Shown here: piece by piece, positions 54,736 through 64,000 of the stretch | Position numbering within the stretch: position 1 is the stretch's first letter | Layout of the letters: every line of letters starts with the position of its first letter | NCBI GenBank assembly: GCA_037178855.1 | Contig: JASJZC010000003.1 | Span: 744,001-808,000, forward strand | Direction of reading: 5' to 3' | Length of the DNA stretch: 64,000 bases | DNA from: Oscheius sp. JU75 | Lineage: Eukaryota > Nematoda > Chromadorea > Rhabditida > Rhabditidae | Translations under genes and position numbers: made by a program | The notes under the pieces: model-generated | The model's input: the letters and a program-made list of their open reading frames with translations, nothing else | The model's database searches: none | What the model was told of the DNA's origin: nothing

Positions 54736-56559
54736 ATGGCCCCGACACCAGTCTCTAAATGTATTCCTTGTGCTGTCTGTGGTGCAGAGGGAGCACGATT
54801 CAATTATCAGGCATATTCTTGCGAGTGAGTCAATCACTGTCACTGGCATCCCCTCTTCAGAAACTGTCGGGTCTTCTTCTTCCGAGTGGTCCACAGAAGT
54901 CAAGAGTTTCCAGTTTGTGGTAGAAGTTGCTTGATAAAACCCAGTGAGTCAGGCAAAAATTACCTTTTCTCATGTTTCAGATATCCGTAGGAACTGTAAG
55001 TCTTGTCGCTACAAAAAGTGTCTCTCTGTAGGAATGCAGCCGTCAGGTAAGATAGAGAGAGAGAGAAAGAGAGGTCCAAACAATTTCCAGAGGTCGGCAA
55101 GCGTCTACTACACCAAGTAGTTACCAAGAACAACTACCAAGAACAAATGGTACCTTTCCAAATTTTCTTGTCATGCCGTCCTTTCAGTTAGTCTATCACG
55201 GAGCACTGGTCAACTATGGCACCAAAGCAGCGTACCGTCTAAAAATGGCCCAAACGGCCAAGGAGTTTGTGAACATACTCTACAATTTTGAAAAGTTGGT
55301 TGCTGTATACAATTGTTTACACTAGTAATGTTTAGAATGTCGATAGATGGAGAAGGAAAGAGCATTCTTGAATGCAAAGTCGACCTGGAGATCTCATTGT
55401 GTGACCTGATTCAAAATCCTGGACAGTGCGCTTCGAGAGATGCTGTGAGTGCTTTCAATGCTCCTCTTTTATTCGGTTTACAAAAACTGTCTTTTTTTGT
55501 TTGGACATTAACAGACAAAGCTTCCTGACACAGATAGTGAAGAAACTTGATAGCGGCTGAACCAGGACAGCTGACACCCATGAAATAAGCAGCTCGTTTG
55601 ACGAAGTTGGCACAACAACACACAACCAGAGGATTGACATTCACAAAGTCATTGAGACAAAGAGAAAGACAAAGATACTTCAGAGGGTCTTCTATCCAGC
55701 TTGGGACGACCCAGAGGTTTCTGAAGTCGACTATACTCTGTGCTGGGGCCGTAGCATCACTGCCTTTTCTGAGTTCATGGGTTCCATTGAAGAGTTCCAT
55801 GAGCTCTGTCTCGATGATAAGGTAGGACCCTTCTGTTTTTTTTTTCAAAAGAGTACAGGTGATTCTCTTCCAATGCAACTACCTCATCTACACCCTTGCC
55901 GAAGTCATTTATCGACAGTACTTGTGCAAGAAAAATAACTACCTCAGCTATATGAAAGTGCCTTATACGACTGTCAACGCGCCGGATGATTAGTGAGAAA
56001 TTTTGATCAATTGTAAATGACAGAAGCTTGCAGTTGGTACCAGCGAAGCGTCGTCTATACCCGCTATACAATTTCTCCGATTTCTATTATGACTGATTTG
56101 GAAATTTCCATAGAAGAGTACCTCTTTTTGAGGTTGATCGCAATGTTTTACAATGGTGAGGCACATATAGACAGAAAGAAGAGTGACAGAGAGATAGAGG
56201 GCGGAGAGACAAAAATATACAGTGACAGCTGGTTTTAGGCACCAAACTATCACCCAAAGGACTCCAAACCAGCATAAGAGCTCGGGAAAAGTACACCCTA
56301 ATGATGTCAGAGTACTTGAGACAAAACTATCCTAACTTGGAAGCAGTGGAAAGAGTCGGAAAAATCCTGTCCGTAGTCAGATTCATGGAGGTGAGTAGGA
56401 AACTAGCTGTGTCAACACTTTTCCCAGGAATTCTCTATTGTCGGGAAGGAGAAACACACCTACATGGTCCTGAATAACTTCTGCAAAATGGACACCCAGT
56501 TGACTAGAGAGATTCATGTTATGGGCGGACAGAACCAGGATGTCAAACTTTTCAGCTAA
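54736..56559 (+). CDS. Nuclear hormone receptor (nematode NHR)
   Basis: Ligand-regulated transcription factor. Eleven exons: 54736-54824, 54861-54943, 54981-55046, 55091-55149, 55188-55294, 55336-55444, 55630-55821, 55859-55992, 56034-56155, 56239-56390, 56428-56559; all phases agree, giving 414 residues. The DNA-binding domain has both C4 zinc fingers: CIPCAVCGAEG, NYQAYSCENCRVFFFRVV (P-box CENCR, with three Phe), CGRSCLIKPN, RRNCKSCRYKKCLSVGM. The ligand-binding domain follows, with SITAFSEFMGSIEEFHEL (signature helix 3-4 region), DKVILFQCNYLIYTLAEV, EEYLFLRLIAMF and a C-terminal CKMDTQLTREIHVMG. It belongs to the expanded nematode HNF4-derived group by style; the paralogue is not assignable. 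The ATG lies behind ATTTCAGACC, a trans-splice acceptor. Its last two exons are duplicated at 63.5 kb. Confidence 0.9.
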
Positions 56560-57303
56560 CCCATAATCATGTTTACAAATTTTTTTCCTGCATAATAATA
56601 GTTTAAAGCTTGTTTCGATACCACCTTATGTTATATTTTTAAAGTAGAACAAACCAGATCGAGTCGGATAGAAGCAATGGCTTCGTCAATGTTATTATAC
56701 ATGTGTGTCTCTATTTCTGTCTGTCTCTGTCTCTGAAAGTCTGTCAGAGATAAAGTTGTCCATATGGAAAATTCTATCTAGTTAATGGACAGGAATCAGT
56801 CAATGGACGAGCGATCCAGTCAGTGGGTCGAATTCTAGGCGTTCTGTCTCTCTCTTTCTCTCTCTTAAGGTATTAATTGCAAGTTGAAGCAAAACATACG
56901 GGTACCGCAGTTCAATTAAGAGCATCTCTTGCTTTTCATTAGGTAGATGGTGAAACCATATGGATAGAGACAAAGGAACAGGGCATCAAAGCCATTCGTT
57001 TTAATTAATAGACCGTAGAATCAGGAAGCACGAACCTGGCCGGCCAGGAAGGTCAGCGTCATTTTAGCGGTGGGCTAAAAAAAATCATTTGGCATCTTTT
57101 CCTTATTTTTTTTCTTTATAAAGTTGCAGTAGGGCTAGATCTAATTGCAGCAACAAGAAAAATTAAAGAAAATAGATCCAAGTTCCTGGAAGAAAACACG
57201 AAAATAAATGAATTTTTAGTGAATTTAGTTGGAAATTCGTGTTTTTTTCCTATTCGGTTCGGCAGGGTAGATCAGATTGATAGTTGCATCTTTGAGTCTC
57301 GCA

Positions 57304-57537
57304 ATGTCTCGATGCTTCAGTTGCCTTCGCTATCTTCTTTGTTTTCTCGCTTTCATGCAGTCAATTGGGATGTCTTTTGGAGCTCCTACAGCAAACGAAA
57401 ACGAAATTCAGGAATCGCCATCGACGCAGAGAGATAGAAGTTTTGTGAATTCCGGGCTTGAGCAACAATCTCTCCGAGGTGCCCAACAAAACTACGGAAT
57501 ATTTCTCGTATCTCTCTTTGGCTCTTTTTCACTTTGA
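57304..57537 (+). CDS. Possible small secreted peptide
   Basis: A 77-codon frame starts MSRCFSCLRYLLCFLAFMQS, a plausible signal peptide cleaved near SFGAP. The rest is polar and unstructured (ANENEIQESPSTQRD, FVNSGLEQQSLRG). There is no dibasic repeat, and a donor-like site may truncate the 3' end after LRG. It could be a neuropeptide-like precursor or a chance frame. Sits between the nuclear receptor and the mosaic duplicated region. Confidence 0.3.
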   Translation: MSRCFSCLRYLLCFLAFMQSIGMSFGAPTANENEIQESPSTQRDRSFVNSGLEQQSLRGAQQNYGIFLVSLFGSFSL

Positions 57538-57554
57538 CCGTCCCAAAAAATCCT

Positions 57555-57650
57555 ACCTTTACAATTTGTAAGAAGCCTCTGCGACATATGTCAACTTTAA
57601 TTTGGGGTAACACTTAACAATGTTTGTGGCCCTTCCTGTCAAGACAAAAT
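57555..57650 (+). repeat. Repeat C, partial copy
   Basis: CCTACCTTTACAATTTGTAA and TTTGGGGTAACACTTAACAA match the left end and first arm of repeat C. The next bases are the start of a truncated family fragment. Confidence 0.5.
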
Positions 57651-57663
57651 TGAAAAACATGGC

Positions 57664-57955
57664 TGGTCACCAGAAGGCAGCTCAAGTTATTAGTGGCATA
57701 ATTGACTTCATCTTATGTGGACTGGTACCATACTCATTCCGACAAGGAGCCGTCTTTGCATAATACTGGCTTGATGAAGGAGGCTCTTAGACTTCATAGT
57801 CTTCAGAGTACTAACTTTATTGTTTATGCCCGAGCTGGACATCTCGCCAATGCCCTTATACCATTTTTCTGCTCCAGCTATGTGAGTGGAAACTTTGATT
57901 TTAGTTGGAGCCATGAATTACTACGAACTTTGAACCCAGATGACAAGCAGCGTCG
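57664..57955 (+). pseudogene. Fragment of an 'FGVTA/ALGGTD' family gene (like the intronless copy)
   Basis: Reads HQKAAQVISG, SSYVDWYHTHSDKEPSLHN, LMKEALRLHSLQS, FIVYARAGHLANALIPFF, FDFSWSHELLRTLNPDDKQ and then stops matching. It corresponds to the middle of the copy at 33572-34700 without an intron at the exon 2/3 joint, confirming that this intron-poor subtype existed before the copies diverged. Both ends are cut: repeat C on the left, a copy of the promoter unit on the right. Confidence 0.65.
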
Positions 57956-58223
57956 TATATGTACAAGGGCGGACCAGCGCCCGAATTCCCAGCATCCTTG
58001 CAGCTGCTTATAAAAGACCCCTTGAGCCATCTCACAAGACAGTACGGGTGTGGGAGGCGGTTTCTCTGATAGTGTCAACACTCATGTAAATGAAGAAGAG
58101 ACTATGTCTCCGATCTGATGCCCCAGGACTGTATCGATTTCAAAGATGTTTCCATTGGAGAGAGGCCTCCTGTTTGGCTCGCAGATACCTCTTAGCGTCT
58201 CCTCAAACTTTTGTGTCAACACT

Positions 58224-61087
58224 TTAGTTTTGTCTCTCTGCCTCTCTGTCTCTCTCTTTTCTCTGTCTCTCTGCTTTTTGAGTCTCTTTGAAACCGTTTT
58301 GCAAGACAGTCTCGTTGGGGCCCAGGTGCGTAAACTTTCTCTTACTGTGTTCGAATAATTTTTCGAGGTTCGACCAAATTAGTATAATATTACGACGTAT
58401 CATTAATAAGTCTTCTTTCAATAGATAATCGGGGACATAGTGGCGCATGTCTAAAAATCGTTTTTGAAAAAATTAAAATAAAACGGAACCTTTGCAAATT
58501 CGATTCTTTTTTTCAAGTCCGAACTTAAGTTCCACTTCAAAACCTCTTGAGAACTGCCTAAAAAATTTCCTTTTAAAAGTTTGAAGAAAAAGTTACCGTC
58601 AGAAATTTCTAAATGCATAACGAAAGTTCCGTCGGACTCGCAGAATTCCGTTTTAACATGGCCGTATGCTTCATCAAATTCGGATAGCTCATGCTCCATA
58701 ATTTGGAATACTTCTTTCAGAATTTCGTGCGTGCGATCGACAACTGTCTGGACGGTTGTCTCGTGTAGGTGAGCACCTCCAACCTGAAAACAGAAAATGA
58801 GTAAATAATATTTGGGCGGAAGAAATTAGTCTTGTTCGCACCCTACTCATGTTATCGTGGTGAGACGCGGGTCAACAGAAGGTAATTATACTTACACTTT
58901 TGATTGTGTTGTCGCTGATTGTGAGACCGACAAGATTGTCTGTTCCTCCCAGTGCAACATTCTTGACCAAGCTGATTAGTATCTTGCCGGGGGACATCGT
59001 ATCCGTTTCATAAGAGATCTTGATTTCAGCAAGGGGTCCGCCAAGGTGACAGTCAACTTCCTTGGAAACAATGACCCCAATACGTCCGAAATCGATGTTA
59101 TTAATGGTGTAGTCAAGATCTTTGCCGACGACCAGGAGGTTGCTCTAAAATTGCGAATTTGTGTTTACTTATGACAGATACTGACCCTCTCCATGCCTCT
59201 GTTGGTCATCAATGCGGCACACAAATGGCCATCCTTGATACTTTTAGCACGTTCCGCATCCCTCTCCTGGTCCGCCTTTTCGGCAGCCATTGCAGCAATT
59301 CCCTCTTCTCGAGTCATCGGCTTAGAGTGGAAACGAAGCAATCCACTGTTGTAGGAGAAGTAGGTCTCATCATTATTGTCAAGCCTCCTCTTCGTTGCGA
59401 GAGGCATTAAGAGCGGCAGTGTTAAGTTGCTCAATAGCGCGGAGCATGATAGGACCTGAATATTGTACTGAAATATAGTAAAAAATGTGCTGCATACCTT
59501 GAATGACTTCTCATCAAAAGAAGATAGCAGGTCCCTAATACGGCAGTTCTTACAGTCGTTCCTCAGCTCTTGCAGCCGCTCCTCTAGCAAATCGGTGTTC
59601 CCGTGCTTCTTCGACCAGTGGTGATGCTGCCAGTCCGTGACTTCGACATTGTAGTCAATTGATAAGGGATGACCACTGTTGATATTGTTGACTTGTCTCC
59701 GATCTAACTCCGGAATTCGAGCGGCACAAAGTTGAGGCTCAGGATTTTGCTCGTTGGCTGTAACACCAAAGTATCCCAAGCGTCTGAAATGATAAAGATG
59801 AGTTAAGAGAGTTTCAGAAGAGCAAACTTCTTGGTCCTACACCTTTCCGAAACTTTTTTTCAAAAAGACTGAGATTTTGACTACCGAATATTAGTGGCTT
59901 ATGCTTCTGGCGGAGCGGTCCAATGCTCTTTTTGCACTTGAACTCTGAATCTCGAATTGACTTGACTTGTCAACTCTAATCTAGATTAACACTTGACAAA
60001 AGAGTTCACAAGTTTTTCGAGTGTTATCTCTCTACTACTAAAGTGCAATGGTGTCCGTCCGTCCGTGCGTCACCACGAGAAAAAAGCTGGCAAGTCATGG
60101 CATGTCAAGAACTAAGTTGACAAGTCAGCTTTGGGGGGAAACTTGGGAACTTGGAGAAGCGGCGAAGCCGCCTGTTGTAAATGCTAAGTCAATACTAAGG
60201 GGCGGCGAAGCCGTCGTAGACGGCTGGTCCGGGATAATTCTTAACCTATGTAGCATATATCAAAGGGAGGATAAAACTTAGTGAAAAGCAGGCATGTCGA
60301 GCAGGATGCTGCTTCGGAAGAATCGTTTTACTTATGGACTCTCAGTGTGTTCACTGGGTTACCGGACTATAACTTTCCCGTCAATTGTCCTTTCAAGCTT
60401 TCGTTTCTAGTGACTCTTTTCCTCAAACCTCTTTGGTGCGCTAGACTCATTTAAGTCTGGTTTCTTATTGTCTTTTATTTCGTACAAGTACCAGTGTAAG
60501 TATTTCATCCTTCTATGATTGAAAACGGATTGTTAATAGATAACACTTTCGCTTCTCACATTCTTATCAGTAGACGTTCCCTGTGGTGTGTTTCAAAGAA
60601 TTTCATCAACTTGTTCAGTTAAAAGAGATAGGGATTCTTCCATTTCTTTTCCATTTCGTTTTTACCTGCTTTCTGTCATCCATAACAGTTTTACGGGTTA
60701 AAGAACGGTTTATGTACCAGGGAAGGGGGGAGGCAATAGTCTAGGCCTATATACAAAGGCGATCGGTTTTTCTGATGGGTGTCAACACTCAGGTAAATCT
60801 CTCCTCCCAAGAAAAAAAGAACATGTATTTGGGTAACTTACCGTGCTTTTCTAATCGTTAAGGATAAAGCCATCCCTCAAAAAGTTTGTTACAAGTTTTC
60901 TCAACACAAATGATTAGCTGGAAACCAGGATGGTAACCGTCTATGCCACGGTTAGAGAAAAAGGAGTAGGAAAATAGCACAAAAGTATGGTTATGTCTGA
61001 CGGATTTTGCAACGATTTGAGCCCAAACTTAACTGAGAAAACAGTAAAAACTTACGTAAGAGTAGGCATTTGGCGAGATGCAGACAT
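58224..61087 (-). CDS. Chimeric 'FGVTA/ALGGTD' family member
   Basis: Exons 59498-59783, 59186-59455, 58896-59144, 58597-58783 and 58224-58450 are intact and closely match the gene at 31704-33383 (LGYFGVTANEQNPEPQL, NTDLLEERLQELRN, LVVGKDLDYTINN, VIVSKEVDCHLGG, NVALGGTDNLVGL). The equivalent of its own first exon, near 60290, has lost the donor (GTAAG changed to CTAAG). Upstream, 61056-61087 is the first exon of a 28.5-kb-type gene (MSASRQMPTLT), with a GTAAG donor in the same phase. Joining it gives a continuous 416-residue frame. The last exon lacks the stop used at 33381 and runs on about 58 more residues (NLEKLFEHS, LGPNETVLQN) into a (GAGACA)n tract that encodes a charged RQRKERDREAER tail. 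Confidence 0.6.
59870..60025 (-). repeat. Repeat C fragment in the long first intron of the chimeric gene
   Basis: GTCAACTCTAATCTAGATTA, AACACTTGAC and CGAGTGTTATC form degenerate hairpin arms, with GGCGGAGCGGTCC like the loop block at 31.87 kb. It is interrupted at about 60024 by TCTCTACTACTAAAGTGCA. Confidence 0.5.
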
Positions 61088-61112
61088 CTGTGAAGCAAAC
61101 GTCTGCTCCCGT

Positions 61113-61141
61113 TACTTATATAGAGAACAATGCTGATAAAG
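61113..61141 (-). promoter_or_regulatory. GATA site + TATA box driving the chimeric gene
   Basis: On the minus strand TTTATCAGCA is followed by CTATATAAG, then CTTCACAG-like acceptor and ATG at 61087. Same layout as 28491-28518, from which it is duplicated. Confidence 0.5.
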
Positions 61142-62369
61142 ATTTCGAAACGAGGTGGTGAAATTATGGAAATCTGAGAGAAATATCTCTCCTTTATCTT
61201 CCCTTCCAAAAAGTTTTTTGGTTCAATAGGGTAGTGACGAGATGGATACACTCTTCTTTAAGTACCGTCCAGTTTCAAAACTGCTCAATAGTCCAGAGCA
61301 CCAATTGTTATCAGTAGACGCACCATGACGCGGCAAAAGATTTCTAAACTTTGACTTGCGTGAGAAATGTAGAACTCTCTAAACTGCTGGAAAATACGAA
61401 AATTCAAGAAAGAGGCTACCTATCATCTTACTTGATACAAATATCTTGGCTCTCGACTCTTCTTTTCTGTTCCTCTCTTTATCTTACCGCCACAACACCT
61501 TGACCACCAGAATCCTCAAAAATACCCGTTTTCAGAAACCCGTAACAGAATTTTACAGGGTTTAGGGAAGTATATGGCCAAGGGCGGATCAGTGCCCGAG
61601 CCTCCCTGCAGCTGCTTATACAAGATCCCTTGAGCCATCTTAAACGACAGTACGGGTTTGGGAGTGGGTGTCTCTGATGAGTGTCAACGCACATGCAAAT
61701 GGGGGAAAGACTACGTCTCTGACCCGATGCCCCAGGACTGTATCGATTTCAGTAGTGTTTACTGGGGGAGAGGCACTTGTGGTAGAACGGCTCTTAACTT
61801 TGTCTGGAGTACTATGTATGTATATCTCTCTGTCTCTCTTTCTGTCTCTCTGTCACTCCGTCTTTCTGTTTGTTTGTCTCATCTCAGTCTCCTGACTCTT
61901 GGTCCAGATCGTAAACTTTTTCATGGTTAATTGTCAAAAATGATTGTTAATGTGGGTATTCAGTTCGATAGGATTCGCTAAAATGAGCGAAATATATTGC
62001 ATTTAGAGAGCAATGCTGATAACGGTATTCAAAACGAGCTGGAGAAATGGAATTCTCGCGGACAACTGGGAGAAATATCATTTTTATCTACCCTACAAAA
62101 TCTTCTGTATTTCAACTTAACAAGATTCGAAATGAGCTGGAGAAATTGAGGAAATCTGAGAGAAATGCTTCTCCTTTACCTTTCCCTTCCAAAACGTTTT
62201 TTGGTTCAACAGGGTGGTGACGAAATTGACACACCCTTCTTTGGCTACCGTCCAGATTCAAAGTGCTTCTCATAGTTCCGAGCACCAACTGTTATCAGTA
62301 GACGTTCCGTGAACGCGATCAAAGAAGCGAGCACAGTTACGCTAGCGAACCGGGGAAAGTCGCGCCTTC

Positions 62370-62580
62370 TTCGTCTCAACCAGCCCCCTCCAACGATTTT
62401 TTCGTCCCTCCACAGGTCTACTAACTAAAACTTACTTTGGCTATTATAGCGTATATTTCCTGTTACTGTACCTATTCTGTGAGACTGCTCCCCTTCCTAT
62501 TCTATTTTCGTCGGTGAGAAAATCTGTGGCTAATTAACACGCCCATTTCAGAACTTTACTATTGTTGTAGTACAATATAT
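62370..62580 (+). repeat. Dispersed repeat D, second copy
   Basis: Reverse-complement match of 36770-37180: CTTCGTCTCAACCAGCCCC, CTTACTTTGGCTATTATAG, TCTGTGAGACTGCTCCCC and the TTTTCGTCGG block, ending CTATTGTTGTAGTACAATA. Confidence 0.55.
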
Positions 62581-62584
62581 CCTA

Positions 62585-62960
62585 CCTTTACAATGTGCAA
62601 GAGGCGTCTTCGACACAAGTCTAATCTGGGATAACACTTGACAATGTTTGTGGACTTTTCTGTCAAGTATTATTCTAGAAAAGAGTTGACAAGACAAGAC
62701 AATTCAGGACAGTTCAAGTTACAAATTTTGCCCTGACAGTGAGTCGCTCCGCCAGGAGCGTAAGCGACAGAATATTTCGGATCTTTGAACTGTTTGACTA
62801 AATCAAGCTAATGCAAGTAGAAATTATTTTTGAGTTGGCACGTTACTGTTTTGATTGCTTAACTGTAAAAAGAAAGTTATTGCTTTTGCTCCTTGGAGGG
62901 CTTCTTTGCAATGGACAACTCGGAGCTCAATAAAACCGCCGACCAGGCAAAGCAGATTGG
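62585..62960 (+). repeat. Hairpin-bearing dispersed repeat C (full-length copy)
   Basis: Colinear with the reverse complement of 9640-10020. Hairpin arms TCTAATCTGGGATAACACTT / CAAGTATTATTCTAGA are partly degraded here. GAGTCGCTCCGCCAGGAGCG and GAACTGTTTGACTAAATC follow, then the CTGTAAAAAGAAAGTTATTG tail. Confidence 0.7.
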
Positions 62961-63324
62961 TTGTCTTACATTTGACCATCCCAGCAAAAGCTGATGTCGT
63001 AAAAACGTTGTAAACACTTCTAATTGCATCAGTATGCTTCTAATGATGACTTTAAACCTTATAGAATAAGAATTAACTCTTGTTGCTTACGCTAAGGGGG
63101 TATATGAATGTCATAGACTCGATTCAAATTTTCTTGGAACGGACAAAAGTAAGGAAAGTTCTTGGAACGGCCAAAGTCTGGAGTACTATGTATGTATATT
63201 ACCATATTTTCGAGAGGCAGATGAGTCAGAGAGACAGAAACATAGCTAAAAGATTGAACTTTTATTGGGCGAAAACATAACAAGAACAACAGACCAAAAC
63301 AACGAGAGAAAGGAGGCAAACAAG

Positions 63325-63438
63325 CTAGATGACATTCCAGATTTCTTCGAGACCGCTGGTCACTTTGGCGCAGCAAAGGGCTGCCGAGAGCGGGTAGTTG
63401 CTGATCTTCACGTCCTGCTCAGTGTAGTCGACGCTGAT
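63325..63438 (-). pseudogene. Isolated C-terminal exon of an unidentified gene
   Basis: After CCCTGTCAG the minus strand reads ISVDYTEQDVKISNYPLSAA and LCCAKVTSGLEEIWNVI, then TAG. A TTTATT (AATAAA on the minus strand) lies about 65 bp downstream. This has the composition of a genuine last exon plus 3' UTR. The expected upstream exons would lie to the right, but that DNA is the duplicated nuclear receptor end, so the gene is truncated here. Family not recognised. Confidence 0.5.
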
Positions 63439-63478
63439 CTGACAGGGACGGAATTTTGTGGAGGGTTATTGTGAAAAA

Positions 63479-64000
63479 GTCATTTATCGACAGGAGAGAT
63501 AGAGGGCGGAGAGACAAAAATATACAGTGACAGCTGGTTTTAGGCACCAAACTATCACCCAAAGGACTCCAAACCAGCATAAGAGCTCGGGAAAAGTACA
63601 CCCTAATGATGTCAGAGTACTTGAGACAAAACTATCCTAACTTGGAAGCAGTGGAAAGAGTCGGAAAAATCCTGTCCGTAGTCAGATTCATGGAGGTGAG
63701 TAGGAAACTAGCTGTGTCAACACTTTTCCCAGGAATTCTCTATTGTCGGGAAGGAGAAACACACCTACATGGTCCTGAATAACTTCTGCAAAATGGACAC
63801 CCAGTTGACTAGAGAGATTCATGTTATGGGCGGACAGAACCAGGATGTCAAACTTTTCAGCTAACCCATAATCATGTTTACAAATTTTTTTCCTGCATAA
63901 TAATAGTTTAAAGCTTGTTTCGATACCACCTTATGTTATATTTTTAAAGTAGAACAAACCAGATCGAGTCGGATAGAAGCAATGGCTTCGTCAATGTTAT
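63479..64000 (+). pseudogene. Duplicated 3' end of the nuclear hormone receptor gene
   Basis: 63495-64000 matches 56190-56695 with no difference that I can see by eye, including the last two exons (63544-63695 and 63733-63864), both introns and the 3' flank. The 15 bp before it (GTCATTTATCGACAG) match 55907-55921, so about 270 bp have been deleted at a GACAG microhomology. No DNA-binding domain is attached. The copy continues past the window end. Confidence 0.75.

Larger units (their letters stand above)
58224..61700 (-). repeat. Inverted segmental duplication of the 27.7-33.4 kb cluster
   Basis: In minus-strand order, 61700-60980 matches 27.9-28.68 kb (promoter unit, upstream region and exon 1 of the 28.5-kb gene). 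60600-60240 matches 31.25-31.75 kb. 59850-58224 matches 31.98-33.4 kb plus the relic at 27740-27900. The segment equivalent to 28.7-31.2 kb is missing, so the copy is internally deleted. Confidence 0.65.

Noticed and set aside
1..64000. CRISPR arrays, bacterial operons, prophage
   Set aside because: The sequence is eukaryotic with spliced genes; no direct-repeat/spacer arrays were seen.

Overview
The window is nuclear DNA from a nematode. I infer this from gene content: an SXP/RAL-2 (DUF148) secreted protein, a Warthog-type hedgehog-related protein with a Hint domain, a nematode-type N-myristoylated globin, an HSP-12-like small heat-shock protein and a nematode-style nuclear hormone receptor. 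Gene structure agrees: many introns of only 30-60 nt, strong GT-AG signals, and several start codons sitting directly behind a TTTCAG acceptor, as expected for spliced-leader trans-splicing. I cannot name the species. Introns and intergenic DNA carry many imperfect (GAGACA)n / (TCTCTG)n tracts.

Left part (1-27 kb). 0-2.9 kb: the edge of an unnamed-family gene, a tentative plus-strand gene and a GNAT acetyltransferase. 5.7-8.7 kb: the Warthog gene. 9.6-10.6 kb: repeat and LINE debris. 10.7-14.7 kb: three minus-strand genes (an unknown secreted protein, a possible peptide-hormone precursor, a small HSP). 15.5-17.8 kb: a damaged Cys-rich gene, tRNA-Arg and two tiny divergent single-TM proteins. 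18.2-21 kb: a two-gene, possibly operonic pair containing a complete unnamed-family member, with a Tc1/mariner relic against its start codon. 22.5-26.8 kb: tRNA-Cys, an Nbs1-C-terminus-like nuclear protein and HMG-CoA synthase.

Middle (27-48 kb). 27.7-34.8 kb is a cluster of the unnamed family: two complete intron-rich genes (28.5 and 31.7 kb), an almost intronless frameshifted copy on the other strand (33.6-34.7 kb), and repeated promoters that pair a GATA site with a TATA box. Two C-type lectin pseudogenes, a complete globin gene (37.9-39.7 kb), a second tRNA-Cys and two decayed tRNA-Cys copies follow. Much of 39.7-48 kb has no gene I can support.

Right part (48-64 kb). A 7TM chemoreceptor-like GPCR, the SXP/RAL-2 gene, a nuclear hormone receptor and a possible small secreted peptide are followed by 57.5-64 kb, a mosaic of segmental duplications. 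It holds an inverted, internally deleted copy of the 27.7-33.4 kb cluster, whose deletion appears to have joined the promoter and first exon of one family gene to the body of another, and an apparently identical 0.5-kb copy of the receptor gene's 3' end.

The main discovery candidate is the unnamed gene family: five gene copies plus fragments in 64 kb, about 320-420 residues each, with conserved blocks FGVTA, NTDLLEE, ARAGHLA, VGKDLDYTIN, VSKEVD, EIKT and ALGGTD. I recognise no known domain in it.
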